Origin: Megascapheus bottae
Lineage: Eukaryota > Chordata > Mammalia > Rodentia > Geomyidae
DNA: 64,000 bases
Assembly: GCA_024803745.1 (NCBI GenBank)
Contig: JANJXV010000191.1
Location: 868,001-932,000, forward strand
Direction: 5' to 3'
In this document: positions 10,597-24,881 of the stretch, one piece after another
Layout: every line of letters begins with the position of its first letter
Position numbering within the stretch: position 1 is the first letter of the stretch
Position numbers and translations under genes: made by a program
Notes under the pieces: generated by a model
The model's input: only the letters and a program-made list of their open reading frames with translations
The model's database searches: none
Told to the model about the DNA's origin: nothing

Positions 10597-11969
10597 ATCT
10601 GTTTTTCTTGTCTACGTTGAGGGAAAGGGGTATTTCACAAGATGCAGAAACGAAGATTTCAGAAGCAAATGCTGTGAGTGAATTAGCTCGTAAAAAGCAT
10701 TTTTATTTTCTTTTATCTTTCTGCCAGTCTTGGGGCTTGAATTCAGGGCCTGAGCACTGTCCTCGGGTTTTCTCAAGTCTAGCCCTCTGCCACTTGAGCC
10801 ACAGTGCCACATCTAGATTTTCTATCTATGTGGTACTGAGCAATCAAACCCAGATCTTCATGGATGCTAGGCAAGCACTCTACCACTATGCCAAACTCTC
10901 AACCCTGACATAGTAATTATAAAGTCATCATCATCATCATCATATCCAAATATCCTTTCTCCTACAAAGAATGAACACTTAACTGTGTCTAATGCTTTTT
11001 TTTAATTTCACTAATTCTTCTGTGTTTTTCCCTCTTGCATTTTTTACACATGACAGCAAAGCTAATCATCAGGAAAAAATTGATTAGGATACAGAAACCT
11101 AATAATATCCTAGTAGATTGACGTCAAAAATATGTGCAAGATGCCCTGTGTGTTTGACCTAGTGGGAGAGTCCTTGGCTACCAAGCAGTAAGCCTCAGGT
11201 TTGATTCCTCATTACCACATACATAGAAAACGCTGCAAGTGGTGCTGTGGCTCGGTGGGACAGCTAAAGCCTAAAGAAAGCCCAAGAACAATGTTCACAC
11301 TCTGAGGTCACGTCCCAAGACTAGCAAAAACAAAAAAAATTCGACAAGGGGCAAAATGCAGGCAGAGAAGGCACTGTGAAGCAAATGTTTTGTAAAGGAT
11401 GAGGGCAATATTGACCCTTAAGTTTGGATCTTACCTAAGAAAGGCTCCTTGAGCCTGAGACCAGACTGGTAGTTGGGCCTAGTGGAAGACATTGGGATTG
11501 GACAAATAAGGTGTGCTGTATACTACATCCACATGTATATTGTGAGACTGGAGGAGAGATTCAGCCTCCAGTATGTCTTTGGTGAGGTCTTTTGTGAGCA
11601 AGGATCTTTGGTCATTGGGCCCTGAAAGGTGACCCTGCCTCCCTCACAATGGAACAGAATATGGAACCCTGGTAACCAAGCCACTGTAACTAACAACCAG
11701 CTCAAGCCAGCTCACTTGGCCTGTGGCTCAGGAGGAAGAAAGATGTTGCTGTGCTGTTGCCAAAGGTCAGGAAAGTCGAGTCTCAGGCATGGAAGTTGTG
11801 GATGTCTTACTCGAAGATGTACATGCTAGATCATTGCCAAGCCTCAAATCCAGTATAACAGAACTTTCTCTAAGAAGAAGGCCAGGAAAATCCAGGGCAA
11901 CCAGATGAGGTAAATTTCTAAGAAGAAATGTATTTGACCCCATCATCCTCCCCACACACTACAACTTTC
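10597..11969 (+). repeat. Spacer B of the tandem unit
   Basis: Same content as spacer A. It has a minus-strand IDL-Geo SINE (about 10,700-10,908), a CAT tract cut to 6 repeats (10926-10943), a plus-strand IDL-Geo SINE (about 11,142-11,340) and the short plus-strand frame at 11723-11908. It is shorter than spacer A mainly because of the microsatellite. Confidence 0.85.
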
Positions 11970-12385
11970 TTTTTTTTTTCATTTTTTTATTGTAATTAGT
12001 AAAAGGGTTAGATGATATTTGCCAGATAGAAGGTGCATTAATTCACATACATTGATACCCTTTCACATGTCTTGGTACCCATTTCCTTCCAATCCCACAC
12101 CCCCCACCTGTCTTGGTTTTCCCCCCTTCCCTATCAAATTTCAAATATCCAAATACAAATAAATTCAATATATCAGATAAGAAAGTGAGATACTATACCA
12201 ATATGGGATAACCAAGGGACAGCAAGCGAGATGAGAGACAACATAGTACTTTAAGGACAACAATCATTCATTATATGGCTTTTGTGTCAATATCCTGGGG
12301 GTCCTTTCAATTAGCTTCACATTATATGGCCTTATATATGGCCGTTTGCTCTATTGACAATCTCTGCTAGTAGAGTCCAAGGTTT

Positions 12386-15300
12386 CTACTGATTATGACG
12401 AATGAGGGAAACCACTGAGCCTAAGTTCCTTTGAGTCTGGCTTACTTCACTTAATATGATTTGTTCTAAGTCTTTCCATTTCCTAACAAATGGGGCGATG
12501 TCATTCTTTCTGACAGCAGCATAGAATTCCATTGTGTACAAATACCACAACTTGTTGATCCACTCATCAACTGAGGGACATCTGGGTTGGTTCCATATCT
12601 TTGCTATGGTGAATAGTGCTGCAATGAACATTGTTGTGCTAGTGGGTTTAGTATGCCCTTGTTTCTGGATTGTTGGGTAAATGCCAAGTACTGGAATTGC
12701 TGGGTCATAGGGGAGTTGTATGTTTAGCGTTTTGAGGCACTGCCACACTGCTTTCCATAGTGGTTGAACGAGTTTGCACTCCCACCAACAGTGTAGTAGT
12801 GATCCCTCCTGACCACATCCCCTCCAGCATCTGTTGTCATTCGTTTTCCTGATCCTGGCCATTCTAACTGGAGTTAGGTGGAATCTTAGACTTGTTTTGA
12901 TTTGCATTTCTTTTATGACCAGAGATGTTGAGCATTTCTTCATGTGTCTATAGGCCATTTTTGTTTCTTCTTCAGAGAAGACTCTCTTTAAGTCATTGGC
13001 CCATTTTGTAATGGGATGGGTGTTGCTTTGGAGGTTAGTTTTGGAGTGATTCAATTTTTTGAGTTGTTGATGTATTTTAGATATGAGGCTTGTTCCGTTG
13101 TTTGGGTGATGAAGATCTTCTCCCATTCTGTAGGCTTCCTGATTAGTTTACTAGCTATATCCGTTGCCATACAAAAGCTCTGCAGTTTAATGCAGTCCCA
13201 CTTATCCAGCCTTTCTCTGATTTGTTGTGATTCTTGGTCCTTTTTAAGAAAGTTTCGACCTGTACCAAGGAGGCCTAGTGTATCTCCTATTCCTTCCTGT
13301 AAACTTTTCAGTGTGTTACCTTTTACCTCCAGGTCTTTGATCCATTTGGAGTTAATTCTAGTGCAAGGGGACAAAGAAGGATCCAACTTTAGTTTTCTGC
13401 AGGTGTTTAACCAGTTCTGCCAGCACAACTTGTTGTAGAGGCTATCTTTCTTCCATTCTATTTTTTTGGCTCCCTGGTCAAAGATTAGGTGGCCATAGGT
13501 CTGTGGTTTAATATCTGGGCCCGCAGTTCTACTCCATTGGACTTCAGGCCTGTTCTTGTGCCAGTACCAAGCTGTTTTGAGAATTATAGCTTTGTAATAG
13601 AGCCTTAAGTTTGGAATTGAAATTCCTCCAGCGCTGTTCTTTCTGCTAAGAAGTGTTTTTGCTATACGGGGTCTTTTATTATTCCATATGAAATTTTGAA
13701 TTGCCTCTTCTATGTCTTTAAAGAATGACATTGGGATGTTGATGGGTATTACATTGAATTTGTAGATAGCCCTTGGCAAGATTGTCATTTTCACAATTTT
13801 GATTCTTCCAATCCAGGAGCACCGGAGGTTTTTCCATTTCCTTAGTTCTGCTTTAATTTCCTTTTTTAGGGTTTTAAAGTTTTCATCTAAACGGTCCTTT
13901 ACATTCTTAGTTAAGCTAATTGCTAGGTACTTTATTTTCTTTGAGGCTATTGTGAAAGGATTTTCTTTCCTGATTATTGCCTCGTTCCTCTCAGTGTTGG
14001 CGTAAAGTAAGGCAGTTGATTTGTGAGGGTTGATTTTATGGCCTGCTACCCTTCCAAAGCTTTGAATCAGCTCAAGGAGCTTGGGAGTAGAGTCTATAGG
14101 ATTCTTTAAATACAGAATCATGTATTCTGCATAGAGGGATAGTTTTATTTCCTCTTTCCCTACTTGGATCCCCTTTATGCTTGCTTCTTGCCTTATTGCA
14201 CTGCCTAGGAAATCTAGTACTATGTTAAAAAGGAGTGGAGAGAGTGGGCATCCTTGTCTCGTTCCTGATTTTAGAGGGAATGGCTTTAGATATTCACCAT
14301 TAAGTATAATACTAGCAGTGGGTTTCTCATACACAGCCTTTATTACATTGAGAAATGTTCCATGGATTCCTAGTTTCTCCACATCTTTTAACATAAAGGG
14401 GTTTTGGATCTTGTCAAATGCCTTTTCCGCATCTATTGAGACAATCATGTGATTTTATCCCTGCTCCTGTTGTTGTGTTGAATTATATTAATTGATTTGT
14501 GTATGTTGAACCAGCTTTGCCTCCCTGTGATGAATCCAGTTTGATCATAGTGTATATTTTTTTTGATGAGTTGTTGTAGACGGTTGGCCAGTATTTTGTT
14601 GAGAAGTTTTGCATCGATGTTCATCAAAGAAATGGGTCTATAGATCTCTTTCTTTGATGAATCTCTGTCTGGTTTGGGGATGAGGGATATGCTGGCTTCA
14701 CAGAATCAGTTTGGTAAAGAACCTTCATTTTCAATTTCGTTGAAGAGCTTGAGGAGTATTGGTGTGAGCTCTGCTTTGAAGACCTTATAGAATTCAGCTG
14801 TGAATCCATCTGGCCCTGGGCTCTTTTTAAGTGGAAGTTGTCTAATTTCCATTTCTATTTCAGAGCTTGAAATAGGCCTGTTGAGTTGGGTTAGCTCTTC
14901 TTGGTTCAGTGTGTGTATGTTAATATTGTCTAGGAATTCATCCATTTCTTCTAGATTTTCAAATTTGTTGGCGTAAAGGTTTGAGAAGTATTCCCTCATG
15001 ATGTTCTGGATCTTGGTAATTTCTGTCGTGATATTACCATTTTCATCTGCGATTTTGTGTATTTCGATATGCTCTCTTCTTTTTTTGGTAAGATTTGCTA
15101 AGGGCTTGTCAATTTTGTTAATTCTTTCAAGAACCAACTCCTTGTTTTGTTGATTCTTTCTATAGTTTTTTTTTATTCCAAATCATTTAATTCTGCTTTG
15201 ATTTTAATAATTTGCTTTCTCCTAATGGGATTAGGGTTGGTTTGTTGCTCTTTTTCCAGGAGGTTAAGGTGAGACATTAACTAGTTGGTTTGCCATTTTT

Positions 15301-16211
15301 CCAACTTGCTGTTGTAGGCACTCCGCGCTATAAATTTTCCTCTGAGTACTGCCTTTGTTGTGTCCCTAAGGAGTTGATATTTGTGTGCTCCTTATTGTTA
15401 AATTTCATAAACAGTTGGATATCTGCTCTGATCTCTTCGATTACCCATTGTTTTTGATTCAACAATGTGTGGTTCAGTCTCCATGAGTTACAGGGTTTTC
15501 TTTGGTGGAGATGTGTGTTCAGCTCCAATTTGATGCCTTTATGGTCTGAGAGTGTGCATGGAATAATTTCAGTGTTTCTGAATCTGTCCAGGTTTGCTTT
15601 ATGGCCTAAGATGTGGTCTATTTTGGAAAATGTTCCATGTGCTGCTGAGAAAAACGTATATTGTGGTGTTACTGGGTGGAATATTCTGCAGATGTCTGTT
15701 AGATCTAGTTGGTCTATATAGTTGTTCAGTTCTAAGGTTTCTCTGTTGAGTTTTTGCCTTGTTGATCTGTCCATAGGTGAGAGTGGTGTGTTAAACTCAC
15801 CAACAATCACTGTGTTTCGATCTATGTATGGTTTCAGTGTAAGTAAAGCTTGCTTGATGAAGTTTGGAGCTCCGGGATTGGGTGTGTAAATATTTAGGAG
15901 CGTTATGTTTTCCGGGAGGAAAGATCCCTTTAGTAGTATGTAGTAACCTTCTTTGTCTTTTCTTACTAATTTTAGTTTGAAGTCTATTGTATCTGATATG
16001 AGGATGGCAACTCTAGCCTGTTTATGGGGGCAGTTAGCTTGATAGAGTTTATTCCAACCTCTCACTTTCAGAAGATGATTGTTTTTGGGTAAGATGTGTC
16101 TCTCGAAGTCAGCAGAACGATGGCTCTTGCTTTTTGATCCAACTAGACAACCTATGCCGTTTAATTGGAGAGTTAAGTCCATTGATATTGAGAGTTAGGA
16201 TTGAGAGATAT
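12386..16211 (-). pseudogene. L1-C ORF2, disrupted, with altered reverse-transcriptase catalytic box
   Basis: Endonuclease frame at 16182-15328. Linker frame at 15137-14706, ending at a TGA where L1-B has a Ser codon (LPN-stop-FCEAS). Then 14448-13051, the main reverse-transcriptase frame. Its catalytic box reads YAEYMILYL in place of YADDMILYL or FADDMILYL, so both metal-binding Asp residues are lost. A one-base deletion near 13,090 shifts the frame. The C-terminal part continues at 13126-12386 with the Cys-rich motif and the family terminus RHNQ-stop. Confidence 0.92.
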
Positions 16212-16276
16212 TTATTAGCTCCTACCATTTTTAAAAGCTTTTAGTAGGGCCTGTGTCTTGACAGTTCTTGTGGTCC

Positions 16277-17460
16277 TTAGATGGTATGCTGTTTAGGTGC
16301 CTTTTCTTTCCCTATATTGCATTTATTGTGGTTTTCTATGTATAGAGCATCTTTGAGAATTCTCTGGAGTGTTGGTTTTGTTTCGACATATTGTTGCAGC
16401 TTTTCCCTGGAATGGAATGTTTTTATTTTTCCCTCAGTTATGAATGAGAGCTTAGCTGACTACTGTATTCTTGGTTGGTAGTTATTTGATATAAGTGCAT
16501 GACATATATGCTTCCAGTCACTTCGTGCTTGAATGGTCTCTGCTGAGAAATCTGGGGTTATTCTGATTGGTTTGCCTTTGTAGTTTACTGATCCCTTTTC
16601 CCTGGCTGCCTTTAGGATCTTTCCTTTCGTTTCTATTGATCCAGTTCGGATCACAATGTGGCGGTGGGATGTTCTTTTCTGGTCAGGTCTGTTTGGGGTT
16701 CTAAAAGCTTCTCGTATCTGGATGGGCCTGCCCTTCTGGATATTTGGGAAATTCTCTGAGATGATTCCCTGAAGTATATTTCCAATACCATTGACCTCTT
16801 TCTCCACGCCCTCCTCAATACCAACTAGCCTTAAATTAGGCTTCCTAATTGTATCTTGGACCTCCTGAAGCGCTCTCTCATATTTCCTAGATTTGGATTG
16901 ACTCATTTTCTGTTCTTTATAATACCTAAATTATCTTCAGCCACGGAAATTCTCTCCTCTGCAATGTCTAACCTGCTATCAAAGCTATCTACTTTATTTT
17001 TCATCTCCCTTGCTTCTAATTACTCACTTTTGATGCCTTGCATCCCTTGTTTCAGATCATGTATGGATTTCTTTATCTCCTTGATTTCCTTTTGAGTGGT
17101 TAGCTCAGTAGCTTTATTTTCTTTGGACATTTGCTGGAGTTTGGTCACGTTTTTATTTGTGGATTCTTTGAATTCATCCATCTTTCTTTGAAAAACCTTT
17201 ATTATGGCCTCCTTTATGGCTTCTTCTTTTTCACTTATCACCTTGTTTTTGCTTTCCTCTTGTTCAGGTATGGCTTCCTCCATTATCTCTTTCTTTATAT
17301 TTTCACATTTTTCATTAATGATGTTTATCAATTGCATTTGTGTAGCAATTGGAAGACTCTCCTCTAGGTTTGCCAGTGACTGTTCCATTGTCTGTTTACA
17401 TTGGGTGGGGGATGTTGTTTCTTGATTTGACATTTTTCTTGAGTTTCTTGTTCTGCCCAT
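16277..17460 (-). pseudogene. L1-C ORF1, disrupted
   Basis: Coiled-coil frame at 17460-17020 stops early: the Gln in KSEQLEA is TAA here. The RRM/C-terminal frame at 16906-16460 is open to the shared nonsense codon, which here reads RIQ-stop. The shared frameshift between the two halves is present as in the other copies. The coding trail ends at the TAA at 16277. Confidence 0.88.
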
Positions 17461-18020
17461 TTGAAAATGGGAGCAAGATTACTACTAAATACGATTATAG
17501 TTTTTCAGATATAACCAACCTAGACCTCTGTAGCTGGCAGACACTAGATGTTCACAAGTTTTGATTGGTATTATCACTCTTTCTTTTTGTGCACTTACAG
17601 ACCAGCCTAATACAACCACCGATAAGCGATTTATACCCCAAACAATAAGCCTCTCAATCCAATCTCTATTGTTTTTTAGTCCCTCTGAGCCTAGAGAATA
17701 ATTAACCACCTACATATACAATATTGCTCAACAGCCATCAAGTGTAGATCCGTGCAGTATAAGGGTTGAAAGACGAGCAGAGGTCCAGAGATAGAAAAAA
17801 AGAATGAGAGAGGTCAGGGGAGGTGCAAGAGGATTAACGTAGGAGTGTAAGAATATTGTAGTAATGAAGAAAAGTTATAGCATAAGGATAACTGACCTAA
17901 GTTGGTAAGTAGGTAGCATATTTGAGTACAAAGTTTGGAAAGTATTAGAATAAAACTTATGTGTTGCTGCACGACTAGCTCTTAGCCCAACCAGTGGCCT
18001 CACAGTGGACCATGGGATGG

Positions 18021-19394
18021 ATCTGTTTTTCTTGTCTACGTTGAGGGAAAGGGGTATTTCACAAGATGCAGAAGCGAAGATTTCAGAAGCAAATGCTGTG
18101 AGTGAATTAGCTCGTAAAAAGCATTTTTATTCTCTTTTATCTTTCTGCCAGTCTTGGGGCTTGAATTCAGGGCCTGAGCACTGTCCTCGGGTTTTCTAAA
18201 GTCTAGCCCTCTGCCACTTGAGCCACAGTGCCACATCTAGAATTTCTATCTATGTGGTACTGAGCAATCAACCCAGATCTTCATGGATGCTAGGCAAGCA
18301 CTCTACCACTATGCCAAACTCTCAACCCTGACATAGTAATTATAAAGTCATCATCATCATCATCATATCCAAATATCCTTTCTCCTACAAAGAATGAACA
18401 CTTAACTGTGTCTAATGCTTTTTTTTTAATTTCACTAATTCTTCTGTGTTTTTCCCTCTTGCATTTTTTACACATGACAGCAAAGCTAATCATCAGGAAA
18501 AAATTGATTAGGATACAGAAACCTAATAATATCCTAGTAGATTGACGTCAAAAATATGTGAAAGATGCCCTGTGTGTTTGACCTAGTGGGAGAGTCCTTG
18601 GCTACCAAGCAGTAAGCCTCAGGTGTGATTCCTCATTACCACTTACATAGAAAACGCTGCAAGTGGTGCTGTGGCTCGGTGGGACAGCTAAAGCCTAAAG
18701 AAAGCCCAAGAACAATGTTCACACTCTGAGGTCAAGTCCCAAGACTAGCAAAAACAAAAAAAAATTCGACAAGGGGCAAAATGCAGGCAGAGAAGGCACT
18801 GTGAAGCAAATGTTTTGTAAAGGATGAGGGCAATATTGACCCTTAAGTTTGGATCTTACCTAAGAAAGGCTCCTTGAGCCTGAGACCAGACTGGTAGTTG
18901 GGCCTAGTGGAAGACATTGGGATTGGACAAATAAGGTGTGCTGTATACTACATCCACATGTATATTGTGAGACTGGAGGAGAGATTCAGCCTCCAGTATG
19001 TCTTTGGTGAGGTCTTTTGTGAGCAAGGACCTTTGGTCATTGGGACCTGAAAGGTGACCCTGCCTCCCTCACAATGGAACAGAATATGGAACCCTGGTAA
19101 CCAAGCCACTGTAACTAACAACCAGCTCAAGCCAGCTCACTTGGCCTGTGGCTCAGGAGGAAGAAAGATGTTGCTGTGCTGTTGCCAAAGGTCAGGAAAC
19201 TCGAGTCTCTGGCACGGAAGTTGTGGATGTCTTACTCGAAGAAGTACATGCTAGATCATTGCCAAGCCACAAATCCAGTATAACAGAACTTTCTCTAAGA
19301 AGAAGGCCAGGAAAATCCAGGGCAACCAGATGAGGTAAATTTCTAAGAAGAAATGTATTTGAACCCATCATCCTCCCTACACACTACAACTTTC
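18021..19394 (+). repeat. Spacer C of the tandem unit
   Basis: Same content as spacer A: a minus-strand Geo SINE at about 18,124-18,332, a 6-repeat CAT tract at 18349-18366, a plus-strand Geo SINE at about 18,565-18,768, and the short plus-strand frame at 19148-19333. Confidence 0.85.
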
Positions 19395-19808
19395 TTTTTT
19401 TTCAGTTTTTTATTGTAATTAGTAAAAGGGTTAGATGACATTTGCCAGATAGAAGGTGCATTAATTCACATACATTGATACCCTTTCACATGTCTTGGTA
19501 CCCATTTCCCTCCAACCCCACACCCCCCACCCGTCTTGGTTTTCCCCCCTTCCCTATCAAATTTCAAATATCCAAATACAAATAAATTCAATATATCAGA
19601 TAACAAAGTGAGATACTATACAAATATGGGATAACCAAGGGACAGCAAGCAAGATGAGAGACAACATAGTACATTAAGGACAACAATCATTCATGATATG
19701 GCTTTTGTGTCAATATCCTGGAGGTCCTTTCAATTAGCTTCACATTATATGGCCTTATATATGGCCTTTTGCTCTATTGCCAATCTCTGCTAGTAGAGCC
19801 CAAGGTTT

Positions 19809-22800
19809 CTAATGATTATGACGAATGAGGGAAACCACTGAGCCTAAGTTCCTTTGAGTCTGGCTTACTTCACTTAATATGATTTGTTCTAAGTTTTTCC
19901 ATTTCCTAACAAATGGGGCGATGTCATTCTTTCTGACAGCAGCATAGAATTCCATTGTGTACAAATACCACAACTTGTTGATCCACTCATCAACTGAGGG
20001 ACATCTGGGTTGGTTCCATATCTTTGCTATGGTGAATAGTGCTGCAATGAACATTGTTGTGCTAGTGGGTTTAGTATGCCTTTGTTTCTGGATTGTTGGG
20101 TAAATGCCAAGTACGGGAATTGCTGGGTCATAGGGGAGTTCTATGTTTAGCGTTTTGAGGCACTCCGCACTGCTTTCCATAGTGGTTGAACGAGTTTGCA
20201 CTCCCACCAACAGTGTAGTAGTGATCCCTCCTGACCACATCCCCTCCAGCATCTGTTGTCATTCGTTTTCCTGATCCTGGCCATTCTAACTGGAGTTAGG
20301 TGGAATCTTAGACTTGTTTTGATTTGCATTTCTTTTATGACCAGAGATGTTGAGCATTTCTTCATGTGTCTATAGGCCATTTTTGTTTCTTCTTCAGAGA
20401 AGACTCTCTTTAAGTCTTTGGCCCATTTTGTAATGGGATGGGTGTTACTTTGGAGGTTAGTATTGGAGTGATTCAATTTTTTGAGTTGTTGATATATTTT
20501 AGATATGAGGCCTTGTTCCGTTGTTTGGGTGGTGAAGATCTTCTCCCACTCTGTAGGCTTCCTGATTAGTTTACTAGCTATATCCGTTGCCATACAAAAG
20601 CTCTGCAGTTTAATGCAGTCCCACTTATCCAGCCTTTCTCTGATTTGTTGTGATTCTTGGTCCTTATTAAGAAAGTTTCGACCTGTACCAAGGAGGCCTA
20701 GTGTATCTCCCATTCCTTCCTGTAAACTTTTCATTGTTTCAGCTTTTACCTCCACGTCTTTGATCCATTTGGAGTTAATTCTAGTGCAAGGTGACAAAGA
20801 AGGATCCAACTTTAGTTTTCTGCAGGTGTTTAACCAGTTCTGCCAGCACAACTTGTTGAAGAGGCTATCTTTCTTCCATTCTATTTTTTTGGCTCCCTGG
20901 TCAAAGATTAGGTGGCCATAGGTCTGTGGTTTAATATCTGGGTCCGCAGTTCTACTCCATTGGACTTCAGGCCTGTTCTTGTGCCAGTACCAAGCTGTTT
21001 TGAGAATTATAGCTCTGTAATAGAGCCTTAAGTTTGGAATTGAAATTCCTCCAGCGCTGTTCTTTCTGCTAAGAAGTGTTTTTGCTATATGGGGTCTTTT
21101 ATTATTCCATATGAAATTTTGAATTGCCTCTTCTATGTCTTTAAAGAATGACATTGGGATGTTGATGGGTATTACATTGAATTTGTAGATAGCCCTTGGC
21201 AAGGTTGTCATTTTCACAATGTTGATTCTTCCAATCCAGGAGCATGGGGGGTTTTTCCATTTCCTTAGTTCTGCTTTAATTTCCTTTTTTAGGGTTTTAA
21301 TGTTTTCATCTAAACGGTCCTTTACATTCTTAGTTAAGCTAATTGCTAGGTACTTTATTTTCTTTGAGACTATTGTGAAAGGATTTTCTTTCCTGATTAT
21401 TGCCTCGTTCCTCTCAGTGTTGGCGTAAAGTAAGGCAGTTGATTTGTGAGGGTTGATTTTATGGCCTGCTACCCTTCCAAAGCTTTGAATCAGCTCAAGG
21501 AGCTTGGGAGTAGAGTCTATAGGATTCTTTAAATACAGAATCATGTCATCTGCATAGAGGGATAGTTTTATTTCCTCTTTCCCTACTTGGATCCCCTTTA
21601 TGCTTGCTTCTTGCCATATTGCACTGCCTAGGAATTCTAGTACTATGTTAAAAAGGAGTGGAGAGAGTGGGCATCCTTGTCTCGTTCCTGATTTTAGAGG
21701 GAATGGCTTTAGATTTTCACCATTAAGTATAATACTAGTAGTGGGTTTCACATACACAGCGTTTATTACATTTAGAAATGTTCCATGGATTCCTAGTTTC
21801 TCCACATCTTTTAACATAAAGGGGTTTTGGATCTTGTCAAATGCCTTTTCCGCATCTATTGAGACAATCATGTAATTTTATCCCTGCTCCTGTTGATGTG
21901 TTGAATTATATTAATTGATTTGTGTATGTTGAACCAGCTTTGCCTCCCTGTGATGAATCCAGTTTGATCATAGTGTTTATTTTTTTTGATGAGTTGTTGT
22001 AGACGGTTGGCCAGTATTTTGTTGAGAAGTTTTGCATCGATGTTCATCAAAGAAATGGGTCTATAGATCTCTTTCTTTGATGAATCTCTGTCTGGTTTGG
22101 GGATGAGGGATATACTGGCTTCACAGAATCAGTTTAGTAAAGAACCTTCATTTTCAATTTCGTTGAAGAGCTTGAGGAGTATTGGTGTGAGCTCTGCTTT
22201 GAAGACCTTATAGAATTCATCTGTGAATCCATCTGGCCCTGGGCTCTTTTTAAGTGGAAGTTGTCTAATTTCCATTTCTATTTCAGAGCTTGACATAGGC
22301 CTGTTGAGTTGGGTTAGCTCTTCTTGGTTCAGTGTGTGTATGTTAATATTGTCTAGGAATTCTCCATTTCTTCTAGATTCTCAAATTTGTTGGCGTAAAG
22401 GTTTGAGAAGTATTCCCTCATGATATTCTGGATCTTGGTAATTTCTGTCGTGATATTACCATTTTCATCTGCGATTTTGTTTATTTCGATATGCTCTCTT
22501 CTTTTTTTGGTAAAATTTGCTAAGGGCTTGTCAATTTTGTTAATTCTTTCAAGAACCAACTTCTTGTTTTGTTGATTCTTTCTATAGTTTTTTTTATTCC
22601 AAATCATTTAATTCTGCTTTGATTTTAATAATTTTCTTTCTCCTAATGGGTTTAGGGTTGGTTTGTTGCTCTTTTTCCAGGAGGTTAAGGTGAGACATTA
22701 ACTAGTTGATTTGCCATTTTTCCAACTTGCTGTTGTAGGCACTCCACGCTATAAATTTTCCTCTGAGTACTGCCTTTGTTGTGTCCCTAAGGAGTTGATA

Positions 22801-23632
22801 TTTGTGTGCTCCTTATTGTTAAATTTCATAAACAGTTGGATATCTGTTCTGATCTCTTCGATTACCCATTGTTTTTGATTCAACAATGTGTGGTTCAGTC
22901 TCCATGAGTTACAGGGTTTTCTTTGGTGGAGATGTGTGTTCAGCTCCAATTTGATGCCTTTATGGTCTGAGAGTGTGCATGGAATAATTTCAGTGTTTCT
23001 GAATCTGTCCAGGTTTGCTTTATGGCCTAAGATGTGGTCTATTTTGGAAAATGTTCCATGTGCTGCTGAGAAAAACGTATATTGTGGTGTTACTGGGTGG
23101 AATATTCTGCAGATGTCTGTTAGATCTAGTTGGTCTATATAGTTGTTCAGTTCTAAGGTTTCTCTGTTGAGTTTTTGCCTTGTTGATCTGTCCATAGGTG
23201 AGAGTGGTGTGTTAAACTCACCAACAATCACTGTGTTTCGATCTATGTATGGTTTCAGTGTAAGTAAAGTTTGCTTGATGAATTTTGGAGCTCCGGGATT
23301 GGGTGTGTAAATATTTAGGATTGTTATATCTTCTGGGAGGAAAGATCCCTTTAGTAGTATGTAGTAACCTTCTTTGTCTTTTCTTACTAATTTTAGTTTG
23401 AAGTCTATTGTATCTGACATGAGGATGGCAACTCTAGCCTGTTTATGGGGGCAGTTAGCTTGATAGAGTTTATTCCAAACTCTCACTTTCAAAAGATGAT
23501 TGTTTTTGGGTAAAATGTGTCTCTTGAAGTCAGCAGAACGATGGCTCTTGCTTTTTGATCCAACTAGACAACCTATGCCGTTTAATTGGAGAGTTAAGTC
23601 CATTGATATTGAGAGTTAGGATTGAGAGATAT
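19809..23632 (-). pseudogene. L1-D ORF2, disrupted
   Basis: Endonuclease frame at 23603-22749 (284 codons) with VGEFNTPL. Linker fragments at 22607-22353, shifted by a deletion in the EEMDEFLDN region. Main reverse-transcriptase frame at 21871-20147 (574 codons) with intact YADDMILYL and GTRQGCPLSPLLFN. It is cut by a small deletion near 20,165 (WQCLKTL becomes out of frame). The C-terminus continues at 20252-19809 and ends RHNH-stop. Confidence 0.92.
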
Positions 23633-23697
23633 TTATTAGTTCCTACCATTTTTAAAAGCTTTTAGTAGGGCCTGTGTCTTGACAGTTCTTGTGGTCC

Positions 23698-24881
23698 TTA
23701 GATGGTATGCTGTTTAGGTGCCATTTCTTTCCCTATATTGCATTTATTTTGGTTTTCTATGTATAGAGCATCTTTGAGAATTCTCTGTAGTGTTGGTTTT
23801 GTTTCGACATATTATTGCAGCTTTTCCCTGGAATGGAATGTTTTTATTTTTCCCTCAGTTATGAATGAGAGCTTAGCTGGCTACAGTATTCTTGGTTGGT
23901 AGTTATTTGATATAAGGGCATGACATATATGCTTCCAGTCACTTCGTGCTTGCATGGTCTCTGCTGAGAAATCTGGGGTTATTCTGATTGGTTTGCCTTT
24001 GTAGGTTACTGATCCCTTTTCCCTGGCTGCCTGTAGGATCTTAACTTTCGTTTCTATTGATCCAGTTCGGTTCACAATGTGGCGGTGGGATGTTCTTTTC
24101 TGGTCAGGTCTGTTTGGGTTTCTAAAAGCTTCTCGTATCTGGATGGGCCTGCCCTTCTGGATATTTGGGAAATTCTCTGAGATGATTCCCTGAAGTATAT
24201 TTCCAATACCATTGACCTCTTTCTCCACGCCCTCCTCAATACCAACTAGCCTTAAATTAGGCTTCCTAATTGTATCTTGGACCTCCTGAAGCGCTCTCTC
24301 ATATTTCCTAGATTTGGATTGACTCATTTTCTGTTCTTTATAATACCTAAATTATCTTCAGCCACGGAAATTCTCTCCTCTGCAATGTCTAACCTGCTAC
24401 CAAAGCTATCTACTTTATTTTTCATCTCCCTTGCTTCTAATTGCTCACTTTTGATGCCTTGCATCCTTTGTTTTAGATCATGTATGGATTTCTTTATCTC
24501 CTTGATTTCCTTTTGAGTGGTTAGCTCAGTAGCTTTATTTTCTTTGGACATTTGCTGGAGTTTGGTCACGTTTTTATTTGTGGATTCTTTGAATTCATCC
24601 ATCTTTCTTTGAAAAACCTTTATTATGGCCTCCTTTATGGCTTCTTCTTTTTCACTTATCACCTTGTTTTTGCTTTCCTCTTGTTCAGGTATGGCTTCCT
24701 CCATTATCTCTTTCTTTATATTTTCACATTTTTCATTAATGATGTTTATCAATTGCATTTGTGTAGCAATTGGAAGACTCTCCTCTAGGTTTGCCAGTGA
24801 CTGTTCCATTGTCTGTTTACATTGGGTGGGGGATGTTGTTTCTTGATTTGACATTTCTCTTGAGTTTCTTGTTCTGCCCAT
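23698..24881 (-). pseudogene. L1-D ORF1, disrupted by the shared lesions only
   Basis: The 185-codon coiled-coil frame (24881-24324) and the 148-codon RRM/C-terminal frame (24327-23881) overlap by four bases as in L1-A. The shared TAG then precedes PAKLSF. I saw no extra private stop. The coding trail ends at the TAA at 23698. Confidence 0.9.

Larger units (their letters stand above)
11970..18020 (-). mobile_element. L1-C, near full-length LINE-1 (6.05 kb)
   Basis: Array L1 with the same limits as L1-B. T run (poly-A) at 11970-11979, ORF2 from about 16,211 to 12,386, ORF1 at 17460-16277, 5' UTR at 18020-17461. It keeps a bit more inter-ORF and linker sequence around 15,170-15,225 (tttgctttctcctaatggg), where units A and B have a short deletion. 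L1-C, L1-D and the endonuclease regions of the other copies can be ordered by such small indels. Confidence 0.95.
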
